A stretch of DNA of 64,000 nucleotides from Clitopilus passeckerianus (lineage: Eukaryota; Basidiomycota; Agaricomycetes; Agaricales; Entolomataceae), in the NCBI GenBank assembly GCA_944990035.1, contig CALYLX010000160.1, positions 124,001 through 188,000 on the forward strand, in the 5' to 3' direction. The position numbers and the translations under genes are program-made. Positions 22,206 to 34,334 of the stretch are shown one piece after another (positions within the stretch are counted from its first letter, which is position 1; every line of letters begins with the position of its first letter). The notes beneath the pieces are model-generated. The model saw only the letters and a list, made by a program, of their open reading frames with translations. It made no database searches and had not been told where the DNA came from.

Positions 22206-23096
22206 GGTATACGTTGAAGGTGGAATCGGTAGGAGAGGAAGTGAAGAAGGTAGACGATGTGACGACTTTGGGTTGAGGAGATTCGGATGCCGAAGCTGAC
22301 CAGCCTTTTATAGAGAGGAGCGTCATGCCTGGTATGGATTGGTATAATCTGAGCTGTTGTTATGACTAGGGGGACTAAAGGGTATGGTCACCGATATCTC
22401 GGGTATTAGTACACCGTGGCAGTATCGTCCGGGAACTTTCAAGGGAATTCGTCGCTGGAAGACTTTGAAAGACTTGTCGGTGATCAATCGATGAAGTTTA
22501 ATCGCCGTTGGGTGGAACTCAGTTGTTTGTTCATTGTTTGCTCAACATTGAGGTCACAAGCCGTCCTAAGCTGTCACAAGAAAGAGGCTGACCGCTATGA
22601 ACGCCGGAAGCTATGAATCTGCGGACCATCCTGATAATCTTCAATGAACTATGAGTCCGTCGGTCACCTTCCACTAGCCCGAAATCGAGTTACGCCTGCG
22701 TATACAGGCACGTTATTTGTCGCAGCAACACAAACGAGCAGAGCGCCGACTTGGCGCTGACCTCGTCCATTTTGACAAACTGACACCAATGGCCTCTCAT
22801 ACCAGGCAGAGCCCAGCTCAAATTTGCGTACATGACTATCCTAAGCGAATTGTAGCTTCGCCGAAGAAATTTATCGCTAGTATGGCGGAGAGTTTTTGAC
22901 TTTCGGTCGTAAAAACTGATGACATAAGAAGAAACTCGTCCATGAACGTCAAAGTCGGCCACTGGGCCAGTGCACACACATTTGCCTGACACGGTTTACT
23001 CCAAACTCTGTCGATCTGCCAGAGCGCAGATACGCCACCCCGAAACTTCCCAAGCTAATCAGCAGTGATCTTGTGACGTGACCGAACGCGTCTTAA
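22206..23096. other. Gene-poor stretch
   Basis: The minus strand is open for 100 codons (22992-22690, starting MSGKCVCTGPVADFD), but it lacks motifs, neighbours or splice partners and is probably chance. Nothing else is supported. Confidence 0.4.
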
Positions 23097-25104
23097 ATGT
23101 TGACCACCCTTCAAAATGTGCCAGCGCGTTCAGGTTACCGCTCTCTGCAGCTACCTCTATCGGCGGCCTCCTTCTTCAACCACCTCCATGCTCAGCAAAT
23201 TGCACAATGTGTGCATCAACTCACGCAACGTTGGAACGCCGGGTTGTGGAAAAAGGTAAGCCTGCAGACCGCTGTGCATTTCCCTCGTATTCGACGCCCT
23301 TTTGGGCTAGGAGTTGTACCCCTCTATGAACAGCGAAGCTACACTCAACGGGCGAGACTGCTGGAGCCGACCCTGGCACCGTTGTTCAAGCTGTTTGGTG
23401 GAATGTCCGTGTTCTATGGGGGAGCTGGAGCTTTTTTGTTTTATTCCCTTTTGCTTAGTTTTTTGTTCACTTTTTCGCTGCTTTTCTCCCTGCTGACCAC
23501 ACCCATAGACCCCATTGTGTACACGGCACCTCGCGGCGCTTCCATAGTTGGCAAGTCCATCTCGATTGAAGAGTTCCTGCACGACCGAGCGGCCAACGAA
23601 ACCTTCGATGAACCGCTAACTGACTACGAGTGCTCAGGCCATGACGACGACAAAAGCATGGACGAGGCTTTTGAACACGACGGCAGCGTGCTGCAGCCAC
23701 CCAACCAACCGCCGACCTCTGGGCATCCGTTGCCCAGTTTCTCACCACCACCTACGCGACTCCAAAAAGGGAAGGGTCGATATTTACGCCGGAGAAGAGT
23801 CAAACGGGCGGCTAAACAAGCTGAGGAGGGGACCAGCTTGAAGGGTGTGTCAAAGAAGCGACACGTTGAGGCTACGAGAGACGCGCTTAAACTTGACCTC
23901 ACCGCCGGTGCAGACGTTGAGGTTACGCAGCCTGGTTGGATGGGGAAGCGGGTGGGTGGTGTGCCCAAACGCGAGTTCACAAAGCGGGAGGTCTTGGACG
24001 TCTACGGGGTCATTTAATTTATTTTCCTTGGAAGGGAAGGTGCGCGGCTCGCTTTGTTTCCAAAGCTCCCAGGCTCACTTGTACACCTTCAGGACCACCC
24101 ATCTTCTTCAAGATAGGGACGAGCATGTCATAGGCGCCGTTGTTGGCTGTCCGCGGGACGCGGAGGGCTGGAATTAGGCTCACGACTGCGCGTTCCAAGC
24201 CCTGAGGTCAGCTGCCTCAAGGATGACCTACATGGACAAGGAAACCTTGCATCGGCGGGGCTCGTTTCCTGCAGTAGCTCACGGGATATCGTTTGGTGAT
24301 AGACAGGAGGTACGTAGGGGCCTCTGCTGCCCGCTCACGTCGCTAGTACTGACATCGCCTTGCCAGGCACCCCAACGCCTCAGAAGAAGGCTTTGATACT
24401 TGACGGCCTTATGGGGGAACCGTCTATCCAACGCATATGCTCTTTTGCTAGCAGTAAGCCGCCCGTGTCTTCTGAGTCTCTGGCCGTCGCTGATCAGCAC
24501 CAAGGTGTGTTTCAACCTTTAAGCGAGCGCAATTACCTTTACACGAAGACAACAATGGAGTCCCTTCGAGCAAAGAGCGATACCGCCACCGACCCAAAGC
24601 TCAAGCTGCGCCGACCTTACGACTCTGCCACCAGGGTGTTTCCCTGCCGCTCGCTCAACCTTGGCGAGCAATCCGTCTCTTTTCCACACGGATGAAGGCA
24701 ACTTTGCACAGTCGATGCTGCTCCATTACGCCTCTTGGGCGGTTCAACCCACGCACCGGCGGCCGCATTGTTCTCTGGGACTTCGGCCTTGTCATTGAGT
24801 TTCCTCTCGGTTCCGCCATCCTCATTCCGTCGGCCCCCATTCGACATTCAAACACCTCCATCAAGCCTGGTGAGGTCCGCTATTCAATCATACAGTACGC
24901 CTCATGGGGCTTTATCAATGGGTGAATAGCGTATTTATGTTGGAGAAGAGCTGGCTGGCGAAGGCCACCAAAAGCGAGGCGGAGAAGCACAAGCGGGAGC
25001 AGGAATCTCGCTATGTGGAGGGGTTGAAGATGTTCACCCGTCTGAATGAGTTGAACGGAAAAAAAAGAGAGCTCAAAGGGGGACCTCTTGTAGCTAGAGG
25101 CTGA
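23097..25104 (+). pseudogene. TET/JBP-like 2OG-Fe(II) dioxygenase gene, frame-broken
   Basis: The 3' half resembles the intact dioxygenase at 34335-35918: LHRRGSFPAVAHGISFG (24258), PSIQRICSFASS (24420), then LGRFNPRTGGRIVLWDFGL, VIEFPLGSAILIPSAPIRHS and GEVRYSIIQYASWG (to 24900). The distal His (IRHSNT) and the Arg (EVR) are present. The H-x-D motif near 24685 reads HTD only in a different frame from both flanks, so at least two small indels sit there. Earlier breaks fall near 24015 and at a TAG near 24175. The 5' part (23097-24017) is basic and disordered and includes a T-rich GT...AG stretch (about 23410-23510) best read as an intron. It lies in the same orientation as, and 2.3 kb before, the P2 transposase. 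Confidence 0.65.
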
Positions 25105-25486
25105 ACATGTACTTCTATATGGATCCTTATGGCTTTTGTACAAATTTCTCCTTGCTGAAACGGCGGAAGCGGTCGCACAAGGCCCGGGCGTAGCAGAGGA
25201 GGCTGTGCTGGCCCTGCGCACGTTCAAAGCAACCAGCATGACCCACAAACCTCTGCTCACTTTGAGCATCTCACCACTCAGGCTGTTGAAAGCTTGGTGC
25301 TTCAACTCCAGCAGGCCCATCTTGTTGTCTTCTCTGGTTAAATTGGGGAGGGCAAATGCCGTGACACATGTCTTAACGACTTCCAGATCCGTTCTAGGTA
25401 AGGTCCATCGTTAGCTTGACAACTCGAACACTCGCACTAACGTTTCTCTCTCCGACACTGGCAGCTTTCTTTCTGTATGCAACGCC

Positions 25487-26336
25487 TTGCTCTTTAGCAT
25501 GACAAGAGACCTCCCGGTTCTATCATGTCCTCCAACCTCAAGCAACACACCAACCTGCTTCACCGCCTCCGACCTGCAATGGGTGGTGGAGGTTGATCTC
25601 CTCCAGGTTTTGGAGGGCTTCGTGGCGTGTCTAGACACCGAGGACCAAATTTCTGACACTGCGTTTATCTGCCTGTGGAAGGGGACTCAATTTGGAGGGG
25701 CCTGTGAAAGGACACGAAGCATCGCAAGTGTACTTGAAGGTTAGTTGCTCGCTTGCCTATTTTCATTAGGATACAAGGTTGACTTTGGGGAAACAGGCCA
25801 GAGCCAGACGCAACGTCAGGAGTGCGGCATCTCAATTGACCTGGGTGGTGAAGACCCCAAACCCTCCTGTTTCGGGTACGAACGCACGCTCACGAGGGAA
25901 CAAGGTTCGAACGAGTGCAACGAGTGAGTCCAGACACCCCGCCGCTGACTGGTCCGTATAATTTATGCACCATTTCAGCTGCTGGAAAGGGACCTTCTCC
26001 ATCACTCCCGCCGGCGAGTCCAATGACACCCACGGTCCACTTCCTCTCACAGCGTTTTGCGCTGCCTCAGGACCTGACTGGGACCCCGTTTGTGGCACGG
26101 GACTTGGGCTTGCCAGCTCCCTCTTCGACACCGAAAACAGTAGCAACGGCACCTCCAAGTCACCAGAACCGACTGCGCTGGGATCATGTGCGCTTAACAC
26201 GGCTGCCCTACTTACCACAGGACGAGCCAACTGCCAGCCTGGGGACAAGCAAGCAGGCCGTACTACCCACAGCAGGGCCTACGCCTGTACCCCACGTGCC
26301 GCCTCAGGTCCTCCATCTGCAGCTCCTCTTAGTTAG
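25487..26336 (+). CDS. Hypothetical multi-exon gene between the dioxygenase pseudogene and P2 transposase
   Basis: Three blocks splice in phase: 25487-25739 (donor GTTAGT), 25770-25923 (donor GTGAGT) and 25979-26336. They give a Ser/Thr/Pro-rich protein with WVVEVDLLQVLEGFVACLD, KVDFGETGQSQTQRQECG and CWKGTFSITPAGESND segments. A further exon upstream (around 25197-25390, ALRTFKATSMTHKPLL...) probably belongs to it, but the junction could not be placed. A different frame of the last exon stays open to 26472, so the 3' end is not certain. I do not recognise it. Its position between a dioxygenase and a transposase in the same orientation suggests transposon cargo. Confidence 0.4.
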
Positions 26337-26472
26337 ACCCACGTGGAGCCTGGAGATCCAGCGAGATCCCATTCGGGAACAAGGCGTTCCACAGCGGGTC
26401 TACAAACCCCGTGGATACCTTCCGAAGCGTGCCTTGTGCAGGCGCGGTGTGCACTTCCAAGCTGTGGCGTAA

Positions 26473-27429
26473 TTGGGGTTGGAGGCGCCTAAAGATAGGC
26501 CCTGCCGCTTCGCCTCTATTCTTTTTATACCTGTGGCCACCACCTTAGTAGCTTCACAACGTACTACTGTTATGCACAGAACTTGTGTTCTGTCTTTTTA
26601 TTCAAACGCATGCTTAATATAGAACCAGTTTACGTTTTCGCTCCCAAGCTACCTTTCTGTCGTTGCGTACTTGTAGAAAGGGCACGGACTTTGTGAACGG
26701 CAGTAGCGAGTAATTTGATAAGTGACTTAACTTTTTTTTTAAACTTTTTCTACTTTTCACGCTCAAAAGTAGGAAAAGTACCAAAGGGTAATTTCCGGTT
26801 TGCTGATGTACACTCCGTTGCAAAGCCATTTGAAATCAAACAATGCTCCACGAGGATCAGAGGTTCCAAATTCGGCTTCAGGAAGGCGGGCTCACCAAGC
26901 CTCAAACTTTGACTTAAGAATTGATTCACCACCCTCACGACACGAACGCTTCCGTCTTCAAAGCTTCACGGTCGAACTTGCCAAACCACGTTTCTAGCCC
27001 GTTCCTCTTTCCAAGCGAGGCATTATAGGAACGGCCAGCCAGCAACTCGAACTTTTCGTGGTTGCTCTTGCACAACCTGCCCGGAGATCCACCGACCATG
27101 GCCTCTCGGTTAATGTTCCAGGCGGCACAGAGCTTCTTACAGATCCTGCCAGTTGATACTATTTGTATCAGGCTTCTGCCGCAGCTAGCGTGACCGTGAT
27201 CATGATAAACCCTAGCCTGCTTGTCCGCAAGTTGTCTAAGCCTGAGACCTCCGAGTCCGGCCACTTGCATAAACCACCGGCAACTTATCGTCCAGTCGGC
27301 CACTCATCCGCTGCGTCTCAAATGAGCCAAGTTCAAGTTCAACCACTGTCCACAGCATTCTTCCAGACCGACTCTTAGTAAAGTACTTTGAGGCGGGCAC
27401 TTCTCACCACCTTTCTCCTAAGGCCTACC
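26473..27429. other. Intergenic region before the P2 transposase
   Basis: Short frames only. It should contain the promoter of the transposase starting at 27430. A T-rich run near 26731-26750 is the only notable compositional feature. Confidence 0.4.
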
Positions 27430-28302
27430 ATGAACATCAACGACGACCTATCCTGCATTTGTGGTAAACGCTTTCAGCAATCAAATGCAGCCGCTCATCA
27501 TCGACGTTCATGCTCTCGAGGAAAGCGGAAGATATCAAGCGTTCTTGAACAAGCAAGGGAGGCAAGGCACCAAAAGCAGGCTAAAAGGCAGAAGATCTCT
27601 TCAACTTCTGTTCTGGAGCCTGTGGCCGTAGCTGGATCGAGTTTGCCCCAATCAGTGGGACCCAGCCGCGTCATTCAGGCAGAGATGGCACTCCAGGGGA
27701 CAATGTCTAGAAGTGGTTCATCGACATCCTCCTTCGTTGACAATACCCAACCCGTAAGTAATGAAATGTTCTATAGTGACCACAGCATTCAAATTTTGAC
27801 AGCCAACCTCTCGCGTTGATTCCACGCCGGCTGATAGCAACCTTGAAGACCTCCCCATTGCTCAACGGAGACCTCGAAGGTGCATACGGGAACCCGCCCG
27901 TTTGAAAGATTATCAACCGCATCCTCCTTCACCACTCCCCCTGCGATACACAAACTCAGGAGACCCACCACAGCCAAACTCTACCAGCACCGTTCCAGCC
28001 CCAAATTTAGGCAGCGCAGAATCGCCTACTGTCCGCTTGCAATCGTCAAGTAACGAATTCGGACTCTTTCGGCGCTATGTGATGGCAAAGGTTGCTGCTG
28101 GTTCGCCGCACGAGTCGTGTCCAAAGGAGGTTGAAGAGAATTTATCCGACATCCAGGTCGCACCCTCGTTTCTGTCAAATAATGGCCCTGTATCCCTCGC
28201 ACCTTATCCGAATCTGAGCTCGTTTTTACTTGGCGAGTGGTATTGGAATGGTAGTATCCAGAAGTCAAAACAGGACTTCGAGGGCTTAACCTCGTTACTC
28301 CA
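27430..28302 (+). pseudogene. Plavaka-class transposase P2, 5' part, interrupted by element P1
   Basis: ATG at 27430 gives MNINDDLSCICGKRFQQ with a Cys/His finger (C-x-C...H-H...C), the sort of zinc finger found at the N-terminus of Plavaka-type transposases. A GTAAGT...CAG intron (about 27752-27800) joins to PTSRVDSTPADSNLEDLPIA, then a Pro-rich linker, then FGLFRRYVMAKVAAG and YPNLSSFLLGEWYWNGSIQK. These are N-terminal blocks I associate with this family in Agaricomycetes. The frame reaches ...GLTSLL at 28300, where element P1 begins after the CA at 28301-28302. The rest of the gene is at 45579-49553, 17.3 kb away. If P1 were removed with one CA, the joined codon would be CAG and the frame would continue. 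Confidence 0.75.
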
Positions 28303-28318
28303 CATCAGCAAATACTGG
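28301..28318. repeat. Left target duplication (CA) and terminal inverted repeat of P1
   Basis: CA (28301-28302) is followed by CATCAGCAAATACTGG. The reverse complement of the right end reads CATCAGCAAACACTGG, a single difference. Confidence 0.85.
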
Positions 28319-28357
28319 GCCAATTATAGGTCTCTATGCGTCTCTATATAGCGGCAC

Positions 28358-28916
28358 ATAGTGCCCTAGCACCCCATAGTGCCATAGTGAAGGGTATCTT
28401 CTATATAGAACAGCCTGTTCTATAGAGAGCAGCATAGAAATTTGCCCTTTTGTAGAGAATTTCCATATCATAGAGCAATTCTATATTATAGAGAATGTGG
28501 GTGACATAGAGAAGTTCCATTTCATAGAAAAATCTACCACCATAGAGACCTTCATTTCCATAGACTTGTTCATCCCATAGAAAATTCCACTGCCATAGAG
28601 ACTTTCATTGCTATAGATACTATGTTCATCCCATAGAGTACCTCAATGCCATAGCTAATTTCACTTCTATAGAGTGGGCTGTTTACATAGGTCATCCCAC
28701 TCCCATAGAAATCACGAATACCATAAATTGCCCGTTATCCATAGTTGGCTTTGCTTTCATAGCACTTCTGCATGCTATAGAGGGCCTAGATCTCATAGAA
28801 GTCATTGTCATTATAGCAAGCACTGTTCTGCATAGAAGGACTATCTCCCATAGTAATACTTCATCCATAGATACAAGATAATTCATAGCTAGAGTAGAAC
28901 AAATAGACCATATAGA
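28358..28916 (+). repeat. 18-bp phased CATAG array (left subterminal repeats of P1)
   Basis: (C/T)ATAG recurs about thirty times. From 28470 the positions of its first A run 470, 488, 506, 524, 542, 560, 577, 595, 613, 633, 651, 669, 687, 705, 723 (CATAA), 741, 759, 777, 795, 813, 832, 850, 867, 885 and 903. The step is therefore 18 bp with only rare slips of 1-2. The intervening 13 bp vary, with a weak preference for TTC in the middle, consistent with an old 18-bp minisatellite of which only CATAG has been kept. No coding frame explains it. Confidence 0.9.
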
Positions 28917-29079
28917 AAAAGTCCGTTTGATGTGGGCAGTATGCCACAGCACCCCTCCGAGCCACCATACGTAACCTAATCATCATCAGAGAACCCAAGA
29001 AGGCCAACGGCGCCTGTCCAATCGCGCCTTGGTTTCTCCTTTTTGCCAGCCAGGTGGCGCTCCCTAAACCAAACAACTG

Positions 29080-32000
29080 TTAACTAGTATCCAAATGAAA
29101 TGATACCACGCACCATCCTTCGGCAGCCCATTCCCTGCGACGACGATTAAAGGCAGCTCTATGAGCGGGACGTTTCCATATTGCATCGATTGCCTCAGAG
29201 ATAGTGTCGTAGAGTTCCGTATATTCAGTCGATCGGAAATCGTGATCAACGTAAGCTCCTTCCCCGACAACGTAGCCATCGAAGACGTTTCGTATCTGGG
29301 AAAAGAGTGTTAAGCAGAAAGTTGTGCCGGCGAGTAAGCGATGAACTTACCACAGTCGCAACAAAGATGATCATAGAAATAGGAATTTCCTCACGAAGCC
29401 TGGTCGCATAAGATGCTGCAAGCGAATGTTTGCCTTCATAAAAGGCAGTGATAATTGTTTCCTTCAGAGCGGGATGAGCAAAGTTTTTACGAATACCCTA
29501 GACAAACATATGTATCAGCCGCCTTCAAGAATAGTGACATAGGAAGTGGCGTACATTCTCATCATCTTCGTCGAGATGGGCAAATTGCAAGCCCTCGCAG
29601 ATAGCCTCTGTACGTTCCAAAATAACGGATTGCAACCCTTTCTGGTTGCCTGCAAGTATCCTGTGCCGGTCACGTTGGTTCTCGTCGTCGTCGTCTTCAC
29701 TGTCGGCCGCAAGAGCTTCACCAGGTGAGAGAATGCGAAGATAGTATTTCTCCATCTGGAGGCGACACTTGCCCTTCACAAACCCTCGGTAGGTTGAGCT
29801 TTCGTTCCATACCTAACGTGACGTTATCGATAGCGAAACATGGGTGTTCCAAGATCACTTACCAAGGTATCCATATCTTCCGTGTGGCCGTGATCTAAGG
29901 GAGAACGCGCATCAAGGAGGGGCATAGCTTGGATAGACTCAAACATACCTTCGATCTCCAGATTGACACCTCGTTCCTCAGCGACCCCGATCGCGGTAGA
30001 AACCATCTCGTTTGCAAGGTCGGTGCTGGGTGATCTCACTGGAAACGGGTTTACACAAGCAATCTGCCAACGCATCATCACCTTCGCATCCACAAGCACA
30101 GCCTTTGTTCTGGGTTCGTAGAACGATAGAAGTTGAGGCCGAGGTTTCTTCCTTTTGTTAACGTCGTTGCTGTTCCGCGTATGCCTTTGACGATCGCGGA
30201 TTTTCTTGCCAGGGCGTAGGGCTTTTGCAACCGTTCCGGATGGTGTCAAATCTTCATCTTCTGGTTCGTGGGCGTCATCGTCTTCTTCTTGTGCGAGCTC
30301 TGCTTCAAGGTGCTCGTGTGAGATGTCCGGAGCCCTAATCCCAGATGCATCGGTTGTCAACACCGAGCCAATGGCAGGCGGTGGTGGCATGCGCGACTGC
30401 TGTCGGTAAGTGGCAAGGACGTCGGATTCTTGCATCTGCGCAGGGGTTGGTAGTCTGTGTTGCGACTGCTGCCGAAAAACATTTGGAAGCCCGTTAGAAA
30501 GGAACCATTAGCAACTAGTGATCTGAACACACCGGCTTGCCATGGCGGCTAGACACCTCCTTCTCATGGGTTTCCATGGCCCTTGCAACTGTAGTTATGG
30601 TGTTAGCGACAGAAACTCGGGGGGGAATGTATGCTTACTCACTATCTGCTTTCTGGGACCGAAGCTGGCTGATCTTCTCTTTGATCGCCCGTATCTTCTG
30701 CGGACCTTTGCTTGTGGTCGGCTAGAGTAAAAAGTATGTAAATGGTTTGTGAACAGATAACGCCCTGACCAAACCGACCTTCTCCTCAAGCCTTTTTAGC
30801 TCCTTTTGGCCTGCTGAAGTTAACTTCTGATGAAAACAGCAAGAACGGTTGCAACTCACTATCGCGTATACACTGGGCTATACCAAGATGCTGGAGCTGA
30901 AGAGTTGTGAAGACATAATCCTCTTCAGGCTCCTCGCCCCCAGTGCCGTGATCCTCATCTTCACCGACTGGGTTGCCTCGATTGTTATTATCCATGTCCT
31001 TCTCTGTTGCTAACTTTCATTGAACAGGGTGTTGCAATAGACCAGGAAGTACTCTTACCTCTGCCCTTTCCCTTGTCCTTTACACTCGTGGCGCCGTCAC
31101 GATTGGACTGTTGGCCGGTGAGCTGTTCATCTATGGTAGGCTTCCTTTAGACGACTGCCTTGAATGAGAGGAGAGGAGGCGCTTACGAGTGCCTTTCCTT
31201 CTACTCCCGGAACCTGACGCCTTGATCCTCCGTGGATGAGAAGTTTTGGTCTTCTTGACGGGAGGTAAGTCTTCTTCATTCTCATTGCTGGGTTGAACTC
31301 GTGAACGCTTGGGTTGTGCAGAGCTGGTAGGTTTACGTTTCTCTAGAAACAAAACATTAGTTTAGAAATGTCATTAAAACCGGCAAGCTTGCACCATTAT
31401 TGGGTTCGAGACCAGAATGGCTTCGATCTTCAAAATGACTTGACGATGCGCTACCGAGACCTATTGACATTCACGTATAGAAGAGGTCAGTTATAGTAAG
31501 GAAAGAACGAATACCTGAGTGTTACTTACCTTGAGTAGGCGCCTGTAAGATCTTGTTCTTGTGAATTTTCTGATGCGCTACAGAAAGTAGACCGTGAGTC
31601 CAAAAACGGCCGTTATCTATAGAACTCAATGCGCACCTTGCGATTTAGTCAGACTTTGCTTTTCTCTTGTTCTCTCAGGCTCTGATTTGAGCTTTTCCAC
31701 CCCACCTAAATGAGAATCTTCCTCATTTTCGTCATCCGTCTCCGATTCAGAGTTTGATCCGGCGGGGGGCATGTATTCTTCCTCGGTGCCATTTGCTTCA
31801 AATGGGTCTTCGCCTTCAAAGGCACCACTGCCTAGCGATCGATGGGACATCCTGGGATGCTTATGCGCAGGCTTGCTTGGTGGAGCTAGATGCAGGGACC
31901 AGTCAGTTGAGCGAATTGAAATACCAGAGGAATGTGTTAAGCGTACACTGTGGACCATTATTGGGCTCATCATCTGGTTCAAGGTTTCTTGGAACGTTGT

Positions 32001-33156
32001 TGCTGGCCTGCTGAGTGCGTCGAGGAGAACCTAGTAGTGATAAGAGGATACAAGTCAGATGGCTGTAAACGATAAAGGTGCACGAAGCATGAAGCTTACC
32101 AATCATTTCCTCGTCGGAATCTGGCACGCTCGCGGCGGTACCCTGAGGTGAAGTGGCCACTATGCTGCGCTGATCATCCTTCCTGGTGACTCCTTGCTTT
32201 CTGTTTGCCGCTTGAAGGTCAATAAACGGTCCTGCATTGGGTGGATTACTCTTGGTGGTTACGTGCCCTTGGGAGCTTAGGGATTTTCATTCTCACCTGA
32301 CAATTCTTTTCCAACATTTCCTGGGCTGGCGACTGGGCTGGCGACTGGAGAGGGAGCTCCATCCCGCAAGGCAGATAAATGCTTGGGAGCTTCTCAGAGA
32401 TCAGCGAAATAAACGTACATCTGGAAGCAATCTCAGCATATGTTGGCTGGCGCAGTTCTGGTGTTTTGGGCCTCGTATCTTTCTCGGATTCTTCGACCGC
32501 ACCTGTGGCTGCAACATCCCTCAGCATTCAGCCTTTTGGAAGCTTTACTGATGCAAAAGAAACTCACTGTTGACTTTGAACTTAGCCACGTTCGTAGGGG
32601 CAGGTGGGAAGACGAGGCCAAACCCCGCTGTACGATCATTTGCGATGATTAGCTTAGGGCCAGGGGGGTCTGTTTTGCCAACGCTGGAGCTTCTAGCATT
32701 CGCTAACTCTGTGCCGCTGTTGGCTTTCCTGGCAGCCGTGGCCTTTGTTTTATCAGCACCTTTACCTCCACCGGTGTTCTCAACGAGCTTGGCAGCTTTC
32801 TGTGATGGGGGCGTTAGGACTTTCGAAGCGATGATTGTCAGAACATGCACCTTCGATGTATGTTTCTTTGTAACCACGGGCGGAGCCATGTCATTCTCGG
32901 GGAGGTTGCTGGGAACTGCAGTCAAGGCCCCACGCTTTCGCTTCGTGGCTTTGGTTCCAGCCTCGAGCTTATCGGCGCATTTTTCTAACTGGTCGGTATG
33001 GCCACCTTTGCCAGCAGTCTGGCGCTTGGGCCGCCCACCAGGAGATTCTAATGGTGACGTGGCACCAGTTTGAGATGCAACGAGAGCCTTGGATAGAACT
33101 ACAGACATACCGTGAACTCCTGAATTCTCGACGTCACTAGCAGGCTGGGCAGGCAT
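29080..33156 (-). CDS. Acidic, multi-exon DUF6532-like protein (P1 cargo)
   Basis: The gene starts at ATG 33156 (MPAQPASDVENSG) and has about ten short exons. The N-terminal two thirds are disordered: Lys/Pro/Ala-rich, then strongly acidic with nuclear-localisation-like basic clusters (for example RKGTRKR, KRKKPRP). The C-terminal part is globular: YYLRILSPGEALAADSEDDDD, HPALKETIITAFYEGKHSLA, ATRLREEIPISMIIFVATVI, then IDAIWKRPAHRAAFNRRRRE, ending at TAA 29080. The pattern of a charged linker, a 'HP...I..AF..G' helix and a '(I/V)P..MI.FVATVI' helix resembles the fungal DUF6532 domain as I remember it. Function unknown; nuclear location is inferred from the basic clusters. No stop or frame break was found in the exons checked, but the middle exon borders are approximate. 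Confidence 0.5.
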
Positions 33157-33391
33157 GGTAAGCAATAGGCAGGTGAGTTACTTTCACAAATATTTGATAT
33201 GTTTCTCTACTGAGACAATGCGGGGACAAGCAGATGTCTGTTCGTGTTTCCTAGACTATTTGAAGCTCCCAGAAAGGTTTCAGGTCCGTTCAACTTTGAC
33301 GGCATGACTTTCAAATTTCAGGGCCCAAATAGAATAGATTGTCATGAAGATTTGAGTGACACTACTACAGGACGACATTACTAATTTAAAA

Positions 33392-34068
33392 CTAAGTTGA
33401 TTGGACCGTGGGCTGGGCTTTGAATCGTAATCCCTGTGTTGAGTAAGAAACGGCAAGAGAAGCAAGGTTCGAAGTGAACTCACCGGTAGGAGACTGCTGA
33501 GAGGGGAAGTTCCGGCGCGGTCGCAGGCGCTGGTATTCCAAAAGGCTCAGGGAAACGACCCCCATGCTGTGTCTTTCCAAACGGAGAGTCATGCGGCCCA
33601 TCGCCTCGTCGGCCTTGTGGACACGTTCCCGAGCAGCTAGGCATGTTCTCAGGATGGATCGCAGCTGTCGCTCTGCCAGCTCTCTGTGTCCTCGAGCTGC
33701 AATCTGTTCTAGGCGAATACGTTGTAGCGCCTGAAAGGTTTCCTCGTCGATGTTGAGGTCTGGTGACTGTAGGAGGGTAGCTAGTTAACTGCTGTATTCA
33801 AATCCAAGAGCGGTTTCCATACCCAAAATAGCATGTGTCTCCAATCTCTATCAGCATGCTCGTCGTTCAGAGTAGTCGTACTTGAATTGGATCCTTCCGG
33901 TTGTTCTTGTGTGGATGTCTGCAAGGCGTCGATGTCACCATTTGCCAGTGTGTCAACATTTGTCTCGAGCTGGGCCTGGGCTGCTGGGTAGGATGGGAGT
34001 CCGAAAATTTCTGCTTGACGCTCCTCTTCTGAGTCTGATACGTGTGTTGTTGTTGATCTGGCGGGCAT
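33392..34068 (-). CDS. Small coiled-coil protein (P1 cargo)
   Basis: Exon 1 starts at 34068 (MPARSTTTHVSDSEEERQAE) and ends at RHMLFW before a GTATGG...CAG intron. Exon 2 encodes SPDLNIDEETFQALQRIRLE and then a long Arg/Glu/Leu-rich helix (EQIAARGHRELAERQLRSI) of coiled-coil type. A GTGAGT...CAG intron leads to a short last exon ending near 33392. About 160 residues. I do not recognise it. Its place between the dioxygenase and the DUF6532-like gene, on the same strand, makes it part of the cargo block. Confidence 0.5.
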
Positions 34069-34334
34069 GCCTATATGACTTGGACAAGGACCAGAGAGTC
34101 GTTACGTTCAACTTGGAACTGCATTAGCACCAAATTGAAATACGGATGCCCTTGATTTGACGACTGTGGGAAAGGCAGTGTGATCTCACTAGATTCAAAG
34201 TTCATTCAAAGCAATTCCACATGCATTAGGTGCCGCATTAGATATATCACGACAGAAGAAAATAATGGTATGGAATATTGGTAATCTGAACATACGGATA
34301 AGCAATGACGAAAGTCCAGAGATGAGATATGTAG

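Noticed and set aside
28303..28920. CATAG array considered as a CRISPR-like array or a coding repeat
   Set aside because: The conserved unit is only 5 bp, the spacers are 13 bp, and stops occur in the frames; its position just inside a transposon end explains it better.
20717..31420. GGTTCGA-like motifs suggesting tRNA genes (near 20717, 25905 and 31405)
   Set aside because: No matching D-arm, anticodon stem or acceptor stem can be formed around them, and the first two lie in coding exons.
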